DNA of 6,630 nucleotides from an uncultured Eubacteriales bacterium. GTDB taxonomy: Bacteria; Bacillota; Clostridia; Oscillospirales; CAG-272. Made by a program: the position numbers and the translations under genes. How positions within the stretch are numbered: the first letter of the stretch is position 1; every line of letters starts with the position of its first letter. The DNA lies in contig CASEEB010000133.1 in NCBI GenBank assembly GCA_949286815.1, forward strand, positions 1 to 6,630, written 5' to 3'. The notes below the pieces were generated by a model, which saw nothing but the letters and a program-made list of their open reading frames with translations, was not told where the DNA came from and made no database searches. This document shows positions 5,982 through 6,630 of the stretch, piece by piece.

Positions 5982-6630
5982 TCACTTTTTATCCCACTTA
6001 TGCTTGTTCTTGAGCACTTCATAAAGCATTACATAGCTTTCATGCCGGCTCTTCGGTATATCGCCCTTTCGTACAGCTTCAAGAACCGCGCAGCCCTCTT
6101 CTTTTGTATGCGTACACTTTGTGTATCTGCATTTGCCGAGAAAAGGAGTAAACTCCCTGAAAGTCAGGGCAAGGTCATCTGTTTCAAAAAAGTCAAATTT
6201 TTCAAAATCAAGCATTGAAAATCCCGGAGTATCCGCGATATATCCTCTTCCGTCCAAAACCGGCAAAAGCGTAACGCTTCTGGTAGTATGTCTGCCTCTG
6301 TTTGTCTTTCTGCTGACCTCGCCGGTATCAAGCGTCAAACCGTCGAACAACCTGTTTATAAGTGTGGATTTACCCACGCCGGAAGCTCCGGCAAACGCAA
6401 TGGTTTTCCCATCAATAACAGATTCAATATAGCTATGTAAGTCAGCTATCCCCTCACCTGTGACGCATGAAACCCGAAAAACGGAAAACCCGACTTTTCT
6501 GTATATATCGGCGATAAACCCGCTCATATCTCTGTCAAGCTCGGTTTTGCCGATGACAATCACAGGCTCTATCGACTTAAATTCAAGAATAGATACAAGC
6601 TTGTCGATCATATCAAGCATGGGAGAGGGA
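5982..6630 (-). CDS. rsgA: Ribosome small subunit-dependent GTPase RsgA (N-terminus beyond the window)
   Basis: RsgA (YjeQ, CpgA in Bacillus) is a circularly permuted GTPase that binds the 30S subunit and acts as a late assembly checkpoint. The visible part covers the permuted G domain and the zinc-binding tail. Numbering from the methionine at 6620, the G4 position reads GKTEL (24-28), followed by a G5-like SCVTGEG (51-57), the P-loop GASGVGKST (78-86), the GRHTTR switch region (109-114) and the G3 motif DTPGF (130-134). The zinc site has C164, C169, H171 and C177 in the usual Cx4CxHx5C spacing. The frame continues in-frame through PSP codons to the right edge, so the methionine at 6620 is not the real start. 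The missing part should be the N-terminal OB-fold, roughly 80 residues, judging from the usual 290-300. The G4 motif is atypical (normally N/T-K-x-D). It is the first visible gene of the probable run ending with the YgiQ-family gene. Confidence 0.97.
   Translation of the reverse strand, partial: PSPMLDMIDKLVSILEFKSIEPVIVIGKTELDRDMSGFIADIYRKVGFSVFRVSCVTGEGIADLHSYIESVIDGKTIAFAGASGVGKSTLINRLFDGLTLDTGEVSRKTNRGRHTTRSVTLLPVLDGRGYIADTPGFSMLDFEKFDFFETDDLALTFREFTPFLGKCRYTKCTHTKEEGCAVLEAVRKGDIPKSRHESYVMLYEVLKNKHKWDKK

Overview
The window looks like chromosomal DNA of an uncultured or gut/rumen-type spore-forming Clostridia member. The grounds are a spoVM-like sporulation gene next to thiN and rsgA (the Bacillus/Clostridia arrangement), strong AGGAGG-type ribosome binding sites, AT-rich intergenic DNA around moderately GC-rich genes, and a Firmicute-type sigma-A promoter. 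All recognised genes lie on the minus strand and read from the right edge towards the left.

Right half (about 3106-6630): a compact gene run in the order rsgA (5' end cut off by the right edge), thiN, spoVM and a YgiQ-family radical SAM gene. Gaps are 51, 58 and 40 bp and no terminator is visible between the genes, so they probably form one transcript. RsgA is a ribosome-assembly GTPase, ThiN makes thiamine diphosphate, and SpoVM is a tiny amphipathic peptide that marks the forespore membrane for spore coat assembly. The role of the YgiQ-family enzyme is unknown. The spoVM gene has only 29 codons and is easy to miss; it is the best hidden gene in the window.

Middle (about 2598-3105): a non-coding stretch of about 500 bp. 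It holds a compact nested inverted-repeat element (2927-3071) with a strong internal hairpin that can serve as the terminator of the gene run. Next comes an AT-rich segment with a short palindrome. Last is a near-consensus promoter (TTGACA-17-TACAAT) overlapped by a 20-bp inverted repeat and surrounded by several TTTGTC motifs resembling Spo0A boxes.

Left half (1-2597): one long open frame for an exported, multi-domain, probably beta-sandwich protein of at least 865 residues, cut off by the left edge. It has a signal peptide followed by modules arranged A-B-B'-A-B, a roughly 500-residue A-B unit occurring twice around a diverged B-like module. Its function is not identifiable from the sequence; a cell-surface or carbohydrate-binding role is inference only.
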